DNA of 15,828 bases from Candidatus Methanoperedens sp. (GCA_027460605.1 JAPZAN010000031.1:1-15828); one strand, 5' to 3'. Numbered from the stretch's first letter, positions 6,932 through 14,300 are shown. A program made the numbers and translations. Notes: generated by a model from the sequence alone, not told the origin.

Positions 6932-7023
6932 ACCGAAGGCTTTATCATTTATCATTCACAATGGAGAGTTACTATTTTTACTCCAGCAGCGGGGTAGGGT
7001 AGTCAGGATATCCCGACGGGCTC
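6932..7023 (+). repeat. direct repeat copy 1: tRNA promoter region plus tRNA-iMet 5' half
   Basis: 92 nt from ACCGAAGGC to GACGGGCTC, nearly identical to copy 2 at 7120-7211. The two differ only within about 10 nt (ATGGAGAGTT here, TGAAGAGTTT there). Its last 36 nt (6988-7023) equal the 5' half of the initiator tRNA, up to the first anticodon base. After that the sequence diverges completely (GCCACCGAAACC), so no tRNA can be completed here. Confidence 0.85.
6988..7023 (+). pseudogene. truncated initiator tRNA-Met (5' half only)
   Basis: Positions 1 to 34 of the initiator tRNA (acceptor 5' strand AGCGGGG, D-arm, 5' anticodon strand ACGGG and CTC) are identical to the intact gene at 7176-7250. 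The 3' half is absent: no matching CCCGT, T-arm or CCCCGCT strand follows. The break is inside the anticodon loop. The same upstream promoter-like sequence is retained, so it may still be transcribed, giving a chimeric RNA with the hairpin at 7060-7082. Confidence 0.75.
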
Positions 7024-7059
7024 GCCACCGAAACCTAACGGTTCTCGACTCCCACACAA

Positions 7060-7082
7060 CACGCATGGCTGCGCCATGCGTG
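7060..7082 (+). other. perfect 10-bp stem hairpin between the repeats
   Basis: CACGCATGGC, loop TGC, GCCATGCGTG: a perfect 10-bp stem with a 3-nt loop, GC-rich in an AT-rich surround. It lies 36 nt after the truncated tRNA half. No T-run follows, so a simple terminator is unlikely. It could be the end structure of a lost mobile element or the 3' fold of a chimeric RNA. The structure is seen; its role is unknown. Confidence 0.55.
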
Positions 7083-7119
7083 GAAATGCGTCTCAGTATT
7101 TTATACCAAAATTCATATT

Positions 7120-7211
7120 ACCGAAGGCTTTATCATTTATCATTCACATGAAGAGTTTACTATTTTTACTCCAGCAGCGGGGTAGGGTAGTCAGGATATC
7201 CCGACGGGCTC
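7120..7211 (+). repeat. direct repeat copy 2: promoter region plus 5' half of intact tRNA-iMet
   Basis: The second 92-nt copy, 188 nt downstream of the first. It contains a TATA-like TTTATCATTTATC at 7129-7141, about 40 nt before the mature tRNA 5' end, and then the first 36 nt of the intact tRNA gene. The repeat ends at the first anticodon base (7211). Confidence 0.85.
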
Positions 7212-7250
7212 ATAACCCGTAGATCAATGGTTCGAATCCATTCCCCGCTA
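7176..7250 (+). tRNA. initiator tRNA-Met (anticodon CAU)
   Basis: 75 nt that fold fully. Acceptor AGCGGGG pairs with CCCCGCT and the discriminator is A. The D-arm runs GGGTAGTCAGGATATCCC. The anticodon stem is ACGGG/CCCGT with loop CTCATAA, so the anticodon is CAT at 7211-7213. The T-arm is AATGG-TTCGAAT-CCATT. The A1-U72 pair at the acceptor end and the three G-C pairs in the anticodon stem mark it as the archaeal initiator rather than elongator tRNA. CCA is not encoded (TAC follows). There is no intron. A 5'-half duplicate lies 188 nt upstream. Confidence 0.95.
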
Positions 7251-7300
7251 TACGTGAATTACTATTTTTTTGTGATGGATAGCTTTAAACAGTCGATAAT

Positions 7301-7308
7301 TTTATATA
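7301..7308 (+). promoter_or_regulatory. TATA box of the membrane-protein gene
   Basis: TTTATATA with its centre 27-28 nt before the ATG at 7332, the normal archaeal distance from TATA centre to transcription start. This predicts a leaderless mRNA and decides the start codon of the downstream gene. Confidence 0.65.
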
Positions 7309-7331
7309 CAATTATTATCAAACTGAAGATT

Positions 7332-8912
7332 ATGAGGTGGTTAAATACAGGTCTGATATTTTTAATTTTAGTCTCTTTATTCCTTCAGCCTACTTACGGG
7401 ATTGCCAATCCCACAATCCAGATCGATGTGAACGGCACTAATGATTTGCCGGTCAAAGAAGCAACAATCGAGGTTTTTTCCTTTAATGTGTCTAATGCAT
7501 CCAGTTTGTACCTTTATTCAAATGAAAACGGGACTGCATTTTTCCAAGGCGAGCAAAATCAGACATACACTTTCAAGATTTCAGCTGAAAACTATGAACC
7601 TGTCTCGAAAAACATAACGATTTCACCGTTTATTACTGAGAATAAATTAAAATTTTCTTTAATTCCGCTTAAAAGCCAGAAAGACTCCGGATTTTTGCCG
7701 ATTTTTGTACCGGCATTATTAGGTCTCCTCATGTTCATTTATTGGTCTATTAGATTTTATTTGAATCGGATTCATCCATCCAAGCTTGAAGGCGACATAA
7801 GAAATATTTTATTTTTATTATCATTGATTTCATGGCCTGTAATACTTTTTTATTTGCTTTATGAACACAAGGAAAATATAGTATTATCAGATAATCTTCG
7901 ATTTCCTGTGTATATACCAGCAGCAGCATTGATTGGTGTCCTTTCTTATTTATTAATGAGTGTTCAGGAAGTTTTTACACAGGTCATACATGTATATAAA
8001 AAGAAAAGTATCGTGTGGGGTTACGTTCGAAGAGTACTTATTGCACCCTATATTGCCATTTTGGGTGTTTACATTTTATTGGATGCTGTTAAAATACAGA
8101 ATTTATGGTTCGTCTTGTTTTTTTCGTTTTTTACTGGCATGTTTACCAAAACAATAGAAGAATGGTTATATAAGTCAATTAGAGGATTATTACCTGAAGA
8201 ATTACGGAACGAAATTAAAGAACGTGATAAATATAATGTTGAAAACTCCGAACTTGTTGTCAGGCTTAATATAGAGAAAGATGTTGCTTTCAACTTATAC
8301 TATAGTGATATAGACACTGTGGAACAGCTTGCAGTAGCTGATTTTCATAAACTAAAAAATAAGGAAGATATAATTGAAAAATACTTCGACAATATTGTTG
8401 AAAAAGCCGATGAGCAAACTAAAGAAATAAAAAGATTAAAAGAAATTTTAAATTTGACCCCATCTGAATTGAAGTTGATTACTGATAAAGCCAAAGTCTA
8501 TTCAATAAAAGATTTTGCAAATGTGGATATTGATTCAATTGATTGGGAAGCGGAAGTAGCCACTGAAAATACGAAAATTTCTAACATTTTTAAGCCAAAA
8601 CAAATAAAAGCAAAAGAATTTGCAAAATCTGAAGACTTCAAGCTCCTTTCTCTGGATGATTTAAAAAAATTGCATGAAATTTGCGAGAATAAAACAGAGG
8701 AGGAATTCCAAGTGATATTGGGCTTGCATATAGACCTCAAAAAATTAGGAATTCCAGACTGGGGCGTGGATGACACAATGAAAATCAGAGATCTTACGAT
8801 CACATCTCTTAAGCAATTAAAAGAACAATGTTCAACCGAAGAGAATTTGAAAATTCTTCAGGATAAAATGAAAGATAATCCTCGGATCCTAAAATTATTG
8901 AAGAATTTATAA
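7332..8912 (+). CDS. signal-peptide-bearing multi-pass membrane protein with helical-repeat tail, function unknown
   Basis: From the leaderless ATG at 7332 it has 526 residues; the ATG at 7275 and any start inside the tRNA are rejected because of the TATA position. Residues 1-23 form a signal peptide (TGLIFLILVSLFL). Residues 27-112 look like an extracellular beta-sandwich of the carboxypeptidase-regulatory/CnaB kind (VKEATIEVFSF, TYTFKISAENYEPVSKNI) with several Asn-X-Ser/Thr sites. Membrane segments lie at about 121-143, 158-177, 191-213, 236-254 and 258-275. The rest (280-526) is charged and helical, probably cytoplasmic, with recurring short helix pairs such as DIDTVEQLAVADFHKL, YSIKDFANVDIDSI and LTITSLKQLKEQ that resemble helix-hairpin-helix units. 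The gene is markedly AT-rich and starts 81 nt after the initiator tRNA, both signs of transfer. I do not recognise its function. Confidence 0.8.
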   Translation: MRWLNTGLIFLILVSLFLQPTYGIANPTIQIDVNGTNDLPVKEATIEVFSFNVSNASSLYLYSNENGTAFFQGEQNQTYTFKISAENYEPVSKNITISPFITENKLKFSLIPLKSQKDSGFLPIFVPALLGLLMFIYWSIRFYLNRIHPSKLEGDIRNILFLLSLISWPVILFYLLYEHKENIVLSDNLRFPVYIPAAALIGVLSYLLMSVQEVFTQVIHVYKKKSIVWGYVRRVLIAPYIAILGVYILLDAVKIQNLWFVLFFSFFTGMFTKTIEEWLYKSIRGLLPEELRNEIKERDKYNVENSELVVRLNIEKDVAFNLYYSDIDTVEQLAVADFHKLKNKEDIIEKYFDNIVEKADEQTKEIKRLKEILNLTPSELKLITDKAKVYSIKDFANVDIDSIDWEAEVATENTKISNIFKPKQIKAKEFAKSEDFKLLSLDDLKKLHEICENKTEEEFQVILGLHIDLKKLGIPDWGVDDTMKIRDLTITSLKQLKEQCSTEENLKILQDKMKDNPRILKLLKNL

Positions 8913-8933
8913 AAAAGGAGCACAAATTGTTTT

Positions 8934-9173
8934 TTATTCCTCTTCACGCGTAATCCAGTAAACCGCCTTGTACTTCTCCGCAAAACCGAAGATGTTTTTT
9001 GCCATTACCGCCCTTCCATATTCCTTAAGGTCGCCACCCTGGTCGTATATGAAAGTATTTTCACCCAGTTTTGTTACTTTAAAAATTTCCCCTTTTTCTT
9101 CTGTTCCGACATGCAGAACATCCCCTATTTTTAAATCCTGGATCTTTGGTCGAACTGTTGTTTTTTCTACCAT
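8934..9173 (-). CDS. 79-aa conserved-looking protein, function unknown
   Basis: MVEKTTVRPKIQDLKIGDVL opens a small protein that alternates short strands and turns (IGDVLHVGTEEKGEIFKVTKLGEN, cut here as IGDVLHVG and EIFKVTKLG). This pattern would suit a small SH3/KOW-like beta-barrel, followed by a helix-strand end NIFGFAEKYKAVYW. No catalytic or metal motif is seen. It lies 50 nt after tyrA on the same strand, so it is probably the last gene of the aroE-tyrA operon, although a role in aromatic synthesis is not implied. It converges with the membrane-protein gene, with 21 nt between stops. Confidence 0.7.
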   Translation of the reverse strand: MVEKTTVRPKIQDLKIGDVLHVGTEEKGEIFKVTKLGENTFIYDQGGDLKEYGRAVMAKNIFGFAEKYKAVYWITREEE

Positions 9174-9223
9174 AATATCAAATCCATCTTTCTGTTGTTG
9201 CGTGTGTTCATATCTAATAAAAC

Positions 9224-10525
9224 TTACCTTATAGTGCAGCCTATGCCCCTGAGAAGCGCCTCTACGCTTCCCTGCACCACGGCTGCATCTTTATCTGCGA
9301 ATATTGTGACTCTATATGTAACACTCTGGGTATTTTGCCTCGAATATACATCGATAACCTCTACCGAGACCACGCTGTTTGTGCCCCTTATTACATTTTT
9401 TATAATCCCGGCATCAGAACCCTTCGGGATAAAAACTGAGATGTCCCGTGTCACATTCTTTAGATTCGTGGTTTTCCATGCGAACAATTCCTTTTCATTT
9501 AAAAGTCTCACATTCTCTATCAAAAGCTCGGTCGTCCTCCCTCCCCGCTCAAGCAGAACAGTCCTCGGTGTCACTTTTTTCACGATACCGAAGTGTACCA
9601 CGCCTGAATAAATGTGTTTGAGCGCCCTCTCGCCGCCGATAGAGCGCACAAGTTCTTCATGCTCCGCTATTTTGGTCCCGATAAGTTTTTCAGACCGCCG
9701 CAGGGCAGATTCGGTATCCCCGAAATGCGCCGAAGCTTTTTTCATAAGGCCGACAAAGCCTTCCACATCCTTCTTTTTCACTATGTCCGCAAGCAGGTTG
9801 CACTGTTCGATATATGCCCTATGCACCTTCGCCACCTCCGGGTTCATCTGTATCATGGCATACAGGTAGGGGTTCTGCCCCAGTATCCGTCCCACGAGGT
9901 CAAGCATGATATCATACATCGGGCTCATGAATCTTCTCGATTTCGCAACGTCGAATTCAAGTTCCCTGAAAACAGCTCCTATGGAAATATAAGCAAAATG
10001 CGTGAGACCCTGTACCACAGCCATCATTTTATCATGAGCTACCGCATCCATTATCTCGATATGGGCGCCGTTGTTTTCGTACAGGTTCCTGATTACCGGG
10101 AACCATTTGCCGCACCTTCCTTCGATTGGCGTAAAAATCACAATCTGTCCCCTTATATCAGGTATTGATGGCCCGAACATGGGATGCGACCCCAGGATTT
10201 CCACATTTGGAGGAGCATGTTTTATCATTGCTTCTATCGGGCCTTTTTTTATTGATGTGATATCCATGAGCAAACTTCCGGCGCGCATTTTTGGAGCGAT
10301 TTCTTCTATGGTCTTTTCTGTGATATTGATAGGCACAGATATCATTACAACATCGCTTGATTTTATTTCCTTATCGAGGTCCTCGGCAAATTGCACGCCC
10401 AATTCCAGAGCTATGTCTTTTTTCTTATTGATTCCCCAAATTACCACATCAAACCCGTGTTTTTTATAAAATTTCGCAAAAAATCTTCCCGTTTCACCCG
10501 TCCCGCCTATGATTAATATCTTCAT
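9224..10525 (-). CDS. tyrA: prephenate dehydrogenase with C-terminal FDX-ACB-like domain
   Basis: 433 residues. The N-terminal Rossmann fold has GGTGETG (7-13). MISVP, DITSIKKGP (88-96) and HPMFGP (114-119, with the His of the active-site motif) follow, then an all-helical dimerisation region with GLTHFAYISIG. The enzyme converts prephenate to 4-hydroxyphenylpyruvate for tyrosine. The last 82 residues (352-433) are not an ACT domain that I recognise. The run NVTRDISVFIPKG, VEVIDVYS, SVTYRVTIF and the closing GIGCTIR resembles the ferredoxin-fold anticodon-binding domain of PheRS beta. The region between (about 290-350, VVHFGIVKKVTPRTVLLERGG) looks like a small beta-rich linker domain. It overlaps aroE by ATGA, so the two are co-translated. 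Confidence 0.88.
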   Translation of the reverse strand: MKILIIGGTGETGRFFAKFYKKHGFDVVIWGINKKKDIALELGVQFAEDLDKEIKSSDVVMISVPINITEKTIEEIAPKMRAGSLLMDITSIKKGPIEAMIKHAPPNVEILGSHPMFGPSIPDIRGQIVIFTPIEGRCGKWFPVIRNLYENNGAHIEIMDAVAHDKMMAVVQGLTHFAYISIGAVFRELEFDVAKSRRFMSPMYDIMLDLVGRILGQNPYLYAMIQMNPEVAKVHRAYIEQCNLLADIVKKKDVEGFVGLMKKASAHFGDTESALRRSEKLIGTKIAEHEELVRSIGGERALKHIYSGVVHFGIVKKVTPRTVLLERGGRTTELLIENVRLLNEKELFAWKTTNLKNVTRDISVFIPKGSDAGIIKNVIRGTNSVVSVEVIDVYSRQNTQSVTYRVTIFADKDAAVVQGSVEALLRGIGCTIR

Positions 10526-11337
10526 GCCAGCTTCTCCCGGACAGCTTTTTCCATGACCTCAACAGGCGGATTCTTTCCGGTCCAGATTTTAAATGCCTCC
10601 GCCCCCTGATACACAAGCATCATCACTCCATCGATTGTTCTTGCGCCTGCCTTCCTGGCTTCCCTGAGAAGCTGCGTGTTTACAGGGTTGTAAACAATAT
10701 CGAACACAAGAAGGTTCCTGTGAATCATATCCGATGTAACAATGCTTTCCGATACTTTCGGGAACATCCCTATTGACGTTGAATTTATGAGAATATCGCT
10801 ATTCTGGATTAGATTTTTAAGATCACGAAAATCCCCGGCACTGGCTTTTCCTATCCTGCTAACCTCTTTTACAAGGGAAATCGCCCTGCCTGGCGTCCTG
10901 TTGGCTATAGTCACGCTTGCCCCATCTGCTGCAAGCTGGAATGCGATTGCACGGGCAGCGCCTCCAGCGCCGAGAAGCAGCACATTCTTTCCTTTTATTC
11001 CAACGCCATTATCTTTTAGCGCCATTTTAGCCCCGAGCCCGTCTGTGTTATATCCGACGATTCCTTCTTTAAAATCCACAGTATTCACTGCGCCTATCTG
11101 TTTTGCCATGTCGGTGGGGACAACTATCTCAAGAGCTTTTTCTTTTAAAGGTATAGTGAGGTTTAATCCCCCAAACCCGAGAGCGTGAGCGCCATGTATC
11201 GCATCGTGTAAAAATTCGGGACTGACCCTGAATGCATGATACTCACAGTCCATCCCGAGGGCTTTGAATGCCGCATTATGCATAACGGGAGATAAGCTGT
11301 GGGAAACGGGATCTCCAAGAACGCCGAATAGCTTCAT
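10522..11337 (-). CDS. aroE: shikimate dehydrogenase
   Basis: 271 residues, normal for AroE. The substrate-binding SHSLSPVMHN (12-21), the catalytic Lys in NLTIPLKEKA (K65) and Asp in GYNTDG (D99), the NADP-binding GAGGAARA (123-130) and the NADP-selecting NRT (146-148) are all present. It reduces 3-dehydroshikimate to shikimate in the cytoplasm. Its stop overlaps the tyrA start (ATGA), making an aromatic-amino-acid operon. An AT-rich TTTTTAACC about 27 nt before the ATG and a TTAGGAT close to it leave both a leaderless start and read-through from Sec61-beta (53 nt upstream) possible. Confidence 0.95.
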   Translation of the reverse strand: MKLFGVLGDPVSHSLSPVMHNAAFKALGMDCEYHAFRVSPEFLHDAIHGAHALGFGGLNLTIPLKEKALEIVVPTDMAKQIGAVNTVDFKEGIVGYNTDGLGAKMALKDNGVGIKGKNVLLLGAGGAARAIAFQLAADGASVTIANRTPGRAISLVKEVSRIGKASAGDFRDLKNLIQNSDILINSTSIGMFPKVSESIVTSDMIHRNLLVFDIVYNPVNTQLLREARKAGARTIDGVMMLVYQGAEAFKIWTGKNPPVEVMEKAVREKLA

Positions 11338-11389
11338 GCTATCCTAATTAATTGTGATGGTTAAAAAGTATTTTGATGGAAAATCCTGA

Positions 11390-11560
11390 TTAAGGCCAGA
11401 TATGATAGTATGCATTCAAAGCCAGGACAAGTAAACCTGCTGCTATTGCTACGGTAACAACGGTTTTTGGCTCTACTATAATTGCTGTCTCTTCAGCATC
11501 GTAATATCTCATTAAACCCGCTGAAGACATAAGGCCGCTGCCTTCTTTCTTTTTTGCCAT
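11390..11560 (-). CDS. secG: preprotein translocase Sec61-beta/SecG subunit
   Basis: A 56-aa protein from ATG 11560 to TAA 11392-11390. The start MAKKKEGSGLMSSAGLMRYY, then DAEETAIIVEPKTV and a single transmembrane helix (about 36-52, VVTVAIAAGLLVLALNA), is the classic archaeal Sec61-beta layout: basic Gly/Ser-rich cytoplasmic start, RYYDAEE motif, one tail-anchored helix. It is the small third subunit of the SecYE protein channel. A TATA-like GCTATAAAAA at 11584-11575 lies upstream, slightly closer to the ATG than ideal. It is transcribed toward aroE. Confidence 0.9.
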   Translation of the reverse strand: MAKKKEGSGLMSSAGLMRYYDAEETAIIVEPKTVVTVAIAAGLLVLALNAYYHIWP

Positions 11561-11635
11561 GAGTCACAATGATGTTTTTATAGCATTTGAATGTATCGCA
11601 ACGTATCCCCAACATATGGTCAAATTAGGGAGATA

Positions 11636-12208
11636 TTATAACGACTTTTGTTTCTCTTCCAGTATTTTCCGGATGAGCTCTTTTAATCCTTTTATTTCCC
11701 CTTTTTTTGCGCTCACAGGAACTATCCTGTCAGGCCACTGTCTCCAGGGCGGCATCATTCCGAGTCGCTCTGCAATCCCGTCAAGCGTCTTATCCGCATC
11801 TTTGACCTTATCTATTTTATTTGCAGCAACAACTGCATCGATGTTCATTTCCTGCAAGAACTCAAACAGTTCAACCTCTACCGGTATTTCCCCCCGCTCA
11901 TTCCACCTGTCCACGATTTCTGCAAAAGACCCTGCATTTACAACCATCACTGCAAGCACGATATTCCCTGCGTTATCCTCTATATAATGAACGATATTAT
12001 CTTTGATGGCTTCCAGGCTTTCTTCCGACACGCCGCTCATGAACCCGAACCCCGGCATATCTGTAATCTGGATGTTCCTGTAAGGAATCTTAAGGATTTT
12101 TCTTGTTACGCCCGGACGCCTGCCCACCGGGATTTTAGTACCTGTGAGCGCCCTGATGAGAGTGGATTTACCGACATTGGAGCGCCCTGCGAATATTATC
12201 TCTTTCAT
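11636..12208 (-). CDS. engB: GTP-binding protein EngB (YsxC/YihA family)
   Basis: 190 residues with all G-motifs: G1 GRSNVGKST (8-16), G2 Thr in RPGVTR (T35), G3 DMPGFG (50-55), G4 NKID (130-133) and G5 SAKK (166-169). The length is typical. EngB GTPases act in large ribosomal subunit assembly in bacteria; archaeal members are assumed to act likewise. GAGGT lies 5 nt before the ATG. The ATG overlaps the TGA of an upstream 27-codon ORF (ATGA), suggesting translational coupling. It faces away from the region before Sec61-beta, with 75 nt between them. Confidence 0.93.
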   Translation of the reverse strand: MKEIIFAGRSNVGKSTLIRALTGTKIPVGRRPGVTRKILKIPYRNIQITDMPGFGFMSGVSEESLEAIKDNIVHYIEDNAGNIVLAVMVVNAGSFAEIVDRWNERGEIPVEVELFEFLQEMNIDAVVAANKIDKVKDADKTLDGIAERLGMMPPWRQWPDRIVPVSAKKGEIKGLKELIRKILEEKQKSL

Positions 12209-12288
12209 AAAGTACCTCGCTTTATGCGGTATCCACGTATAGCGAAGCCATACATGTGTGCGGTGTAAACTGACGAAACAGTTTTCAT
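12205..12288 (-). CDS. leaderless 27-codon ORF overlapping the engB start
   Basis: ATG at 12288, TGA at 12207-12205, 27 residues (MKTVSSVYTAHMYGF, then AIRGYRIKRGTL). Its stop overlaps the engB ATG by four bases. A TATA box at 12311-12320 has its centre 27-28 nt before this ATG, exactly the leaderless spacing, so ribosomes loading on the 5' end would read this ORF first and reach engB by termination-reinitiation at ATGA and the internal GAGGT. The first codons also hold an inverted repeat AAACTG/CAGTTT (12267-12284). The peptide may matter less than the act of translation. No homologue is recognised. Confidence 0.4.
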   Translation of the reverse strand: MKTVSSVYTAHMYGFAIRGYRIKRGTL

Positions 12289-12310
12289 TGGCCTAAAGCA
12301 TCATCAAACT

Positions 12311-12320
12311 CATATAAAAA
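12311..12320 (-). promoter_or_regulatory. TATA box of the engB transcript
   Basis: TTTTTATATG on the minus strand, centre 27-28 nt before the ATG of the 27-codon ORF at 12288. It predicts transcription starting at or next to that ATG. The engB start lies a further 80 nt downstream, so engB itself is not leaderless. Confidence 0.6.
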
Positions 12321-12410
12321 TGCTTCCAGGTTCTTCCGTGGACACACCTATTTGTTATTAAGAATATATACGGATTTGTGAATTGCGTGTTATACGTGAA
12401 AGAACAATCC

Positions 12411-14033
12411 TTATCTCTGCCTTAAAACTGCCGCTATAATTAAAACAACAACTGCAAGGGCAATATCAAAACCAGGAGTTATCGGGGTAGGAGTGGGTTC
12501 GGGTGTTTCAGTCGGTATAGGACTTGACGCAGTTTCCTCTGGTGTTGTTTGGGCTGTTGTCTGATTCGGTACAGGAGTTTCTGTTGGAACAGGTGTAATT
12601 TTGCTTTTATCGATGACTCTTATTACAGGCCTATCTGAGATATTTGAGGCTTTTGTTGTACCTCTATACTCAATATCTGAAAAGTTAGTCACTGCAGACG
12701 GTAATACAATCTCTCCTTCTGTATTCATCCTGATAGTATAGTTAAATGTCCTTGGGGAGTTTAAGTCCAATGCTGTGGAATCAAGAGACATAGGACCGCT
12801 TACAAGGCTCACACCTTCGGGCAATGAATCATTGACATCGGCTTTCGTCGCTATATTCCCAACATTATTGATACGCACGGTTACTGTTACATTTTCGCTC
12901 AGGTTCACAGATGTCTTATCTACTTTCTTGGTCAGGACAATCTTGGGGCCATTTACGATTACCGTGATTGGCTTAGAGGACGCGCTGTATGGTTTGTTAT
13001 TGACCTTGAATTGTGTGGAAGCCGCCGGGATGGTGAAGCCATTAATATTTGTTTCAAGAGGCTTGATGGAATAGGTCATCTCCTTTGTTTCTCCGGCTTT
13101 CAGCACCGGGTAGTCCCATTGCAGCGATGTGTTTGATTTTAACTCGAAATTATCGTTCATGCTATCTGTAACATGGATATTGTATGCATCGAACATACCG
13201 CTGTTAGCTGCCGTAATCCTCACAAGTACGGTATTCTGCAGATAGATCCGGTCTTTACTTACTGCCTTACTTACAGTAAAATAATTCTGTTTGGGTGAAA
13301 CCGGAATTGTGATTGAACCGGTTACCGCTTTGTATTCGAGGTCTTTTACATCAATCCCCGTGGCATTCGCACTCAAAACATAGGATTTCTGGTCAATAAG
13401 TTCGGGAACAAGAAGAATAACTGAAAAACTCTGGCTTGTTCCGGCTTCCATATTATTGTAGTACTGGTGAAGCCGGCTCGAATCTCCTCCCCTGAGTTTC
13501 AATTCGCCTGTATCTAAATTTACATCTACATTCTTAGCCCTTGCACTCCCACTGTTTTTTACTGTCACTGTTGCTGTGACTATATTGTCATCATAAGATG
13601 TGTATGTACTTTTATCTGTTGTAACCGCAACTTCAAGTTTTGGCTTTGCCCTTGTCTGGATAGATATGGTTACCCATGGCGGTTCGATGGAATAATACTC
13701 ATATACCCACCCTCTGGCGTTCTTTGCAGGAAACCCGGTGGCGGGTATGGCGGGTATCTTTACTTCATAATCCGGGTCGATATAAGCTTCACTTTGAAGA
13801 TTCATGATAAGCTCTTTGATGAGGACGCCATTTTTATAAATCTCAAGGAAGACCATAGGATCCACAGTAGTTTCGGGGATAATGTTTCCGTTGATATCTT
13901 TTATTCCAAGCACAGGAGAAGGGAATTGAATTGCTTTTACCATAAACTCCCCGTTGGTAAGCGTTCCGCCTTTATTAAGGGTGCCTGATACGGCAGTAGC
14001 CCATTCGATGGTTAAATCCGTCCAGGGCTGTTT
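12411..14033 (-). pseudogene. S-layer-like DUF11/CARDB glycoprotein with PGF-CTERM tail, 5' end missing
   Basis: The frame is open from 14033 to 12411 (540 codons). The first 30 codons (KQPWTDLTIEWATAVSG and on to TNGEF) read as real protein but contain no ATG, GTG or TTG, and an in-frame TAA lies at 14036-14034. The first usable ATG is 13943 (510 residues), already inside the folded domain. The body is repeated beta-sandwich domains of the COG1361/DUF11 kind: TVTVKNSGSARAKNVDVNL, VRITAANSGMFDAYNI and VTVRINNVGNIATKADVND. A Thr/Pro-rich stalk (PTETPEPTPTP) and a PGF-CTERM-type tail follow (PGFDIALAVVVLIIAAVL, then RQR), the signal cut by archaeosortase A. Many N-glycosylation sites are present. 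Without a signal peptide it cannot be exported, so I infer recent 5' loss. Confidence 0.75.
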
Positions 14034-14074
14034 TTATTAGGTTAATTGGTTTAAAAATAAAGGAAAGAAATTAA

Positions 14075-14263
14075 ATGGACAACGATAGAAGAGGCGGCTT
14101 CCGTGGAGGAGGCAGAGGATTCAGACCAAGTGGACCAAGAGAAATGCATAAAGCAACATGTGCAGATTGCGGTCAGGAAACTGAAGTACCTTTTGCACCC
14201 TCTGGCGACAGACCTGTATATTGCAGGGAATGCTACCAAAAACACAAACCAAAGAGATATTAA
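14075..14263 (+). CDS. small RGG-box zinc-ribbon protein
   Basis: 62 residues. The N-terminus is Gly/Arg-rich (RRGGFRGGGRGFR, 5-17), an RGG-type RNA-binding tail. PREMHKATCADCGQETEVPF leads into a zinc ribbon with C29, C32, C50 and C53 (CxxC...CxxC, YCRECYQKH). Proteins of this kind, with the MHxAxCxxCG start, are common in methanogens, but their function has not been assigned to my knowledge; RNA or nucleoprotein binding is inferred. A TTTAAAAATAA box is upstream, AAAGGAAAG precedes the ATG, and a terminator-like hairpin follows the stop. Confidence 0.8.
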   Translation: MDNDRRGGFRGGGRGFRPSGPREMHKATCADCGQETEVPFAPSGDRPVYCRECYQKHKPKRY

Positions 14264-14300
14264 AAATATTACCCGATAATATTTTGATAATTTTCAAATA

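Noticed and set aside
6988..7119. Intron-containing tRNA or split tRNA formed by copy 1
   Set aside because: No 3' exon with matching anticodon strand, T-arm or acceptor strand follows before copy 2, and no bulge-helix-bulge motif was found by eye.
7227..7331. Longer N-termini for the membrane protein, starting at 7227 or 7275
   Set aside because: 7227 lies inside the mature tRNA and 7275 upstream of the TATA box; the signal peptide begins correctly at 7332.
9614..10168. 184-codon plus-strand ORF
   Set aside because: Lies entirely antisense within tyrA, whose motifs are intact; composition is that of a reverse-frame shadow.
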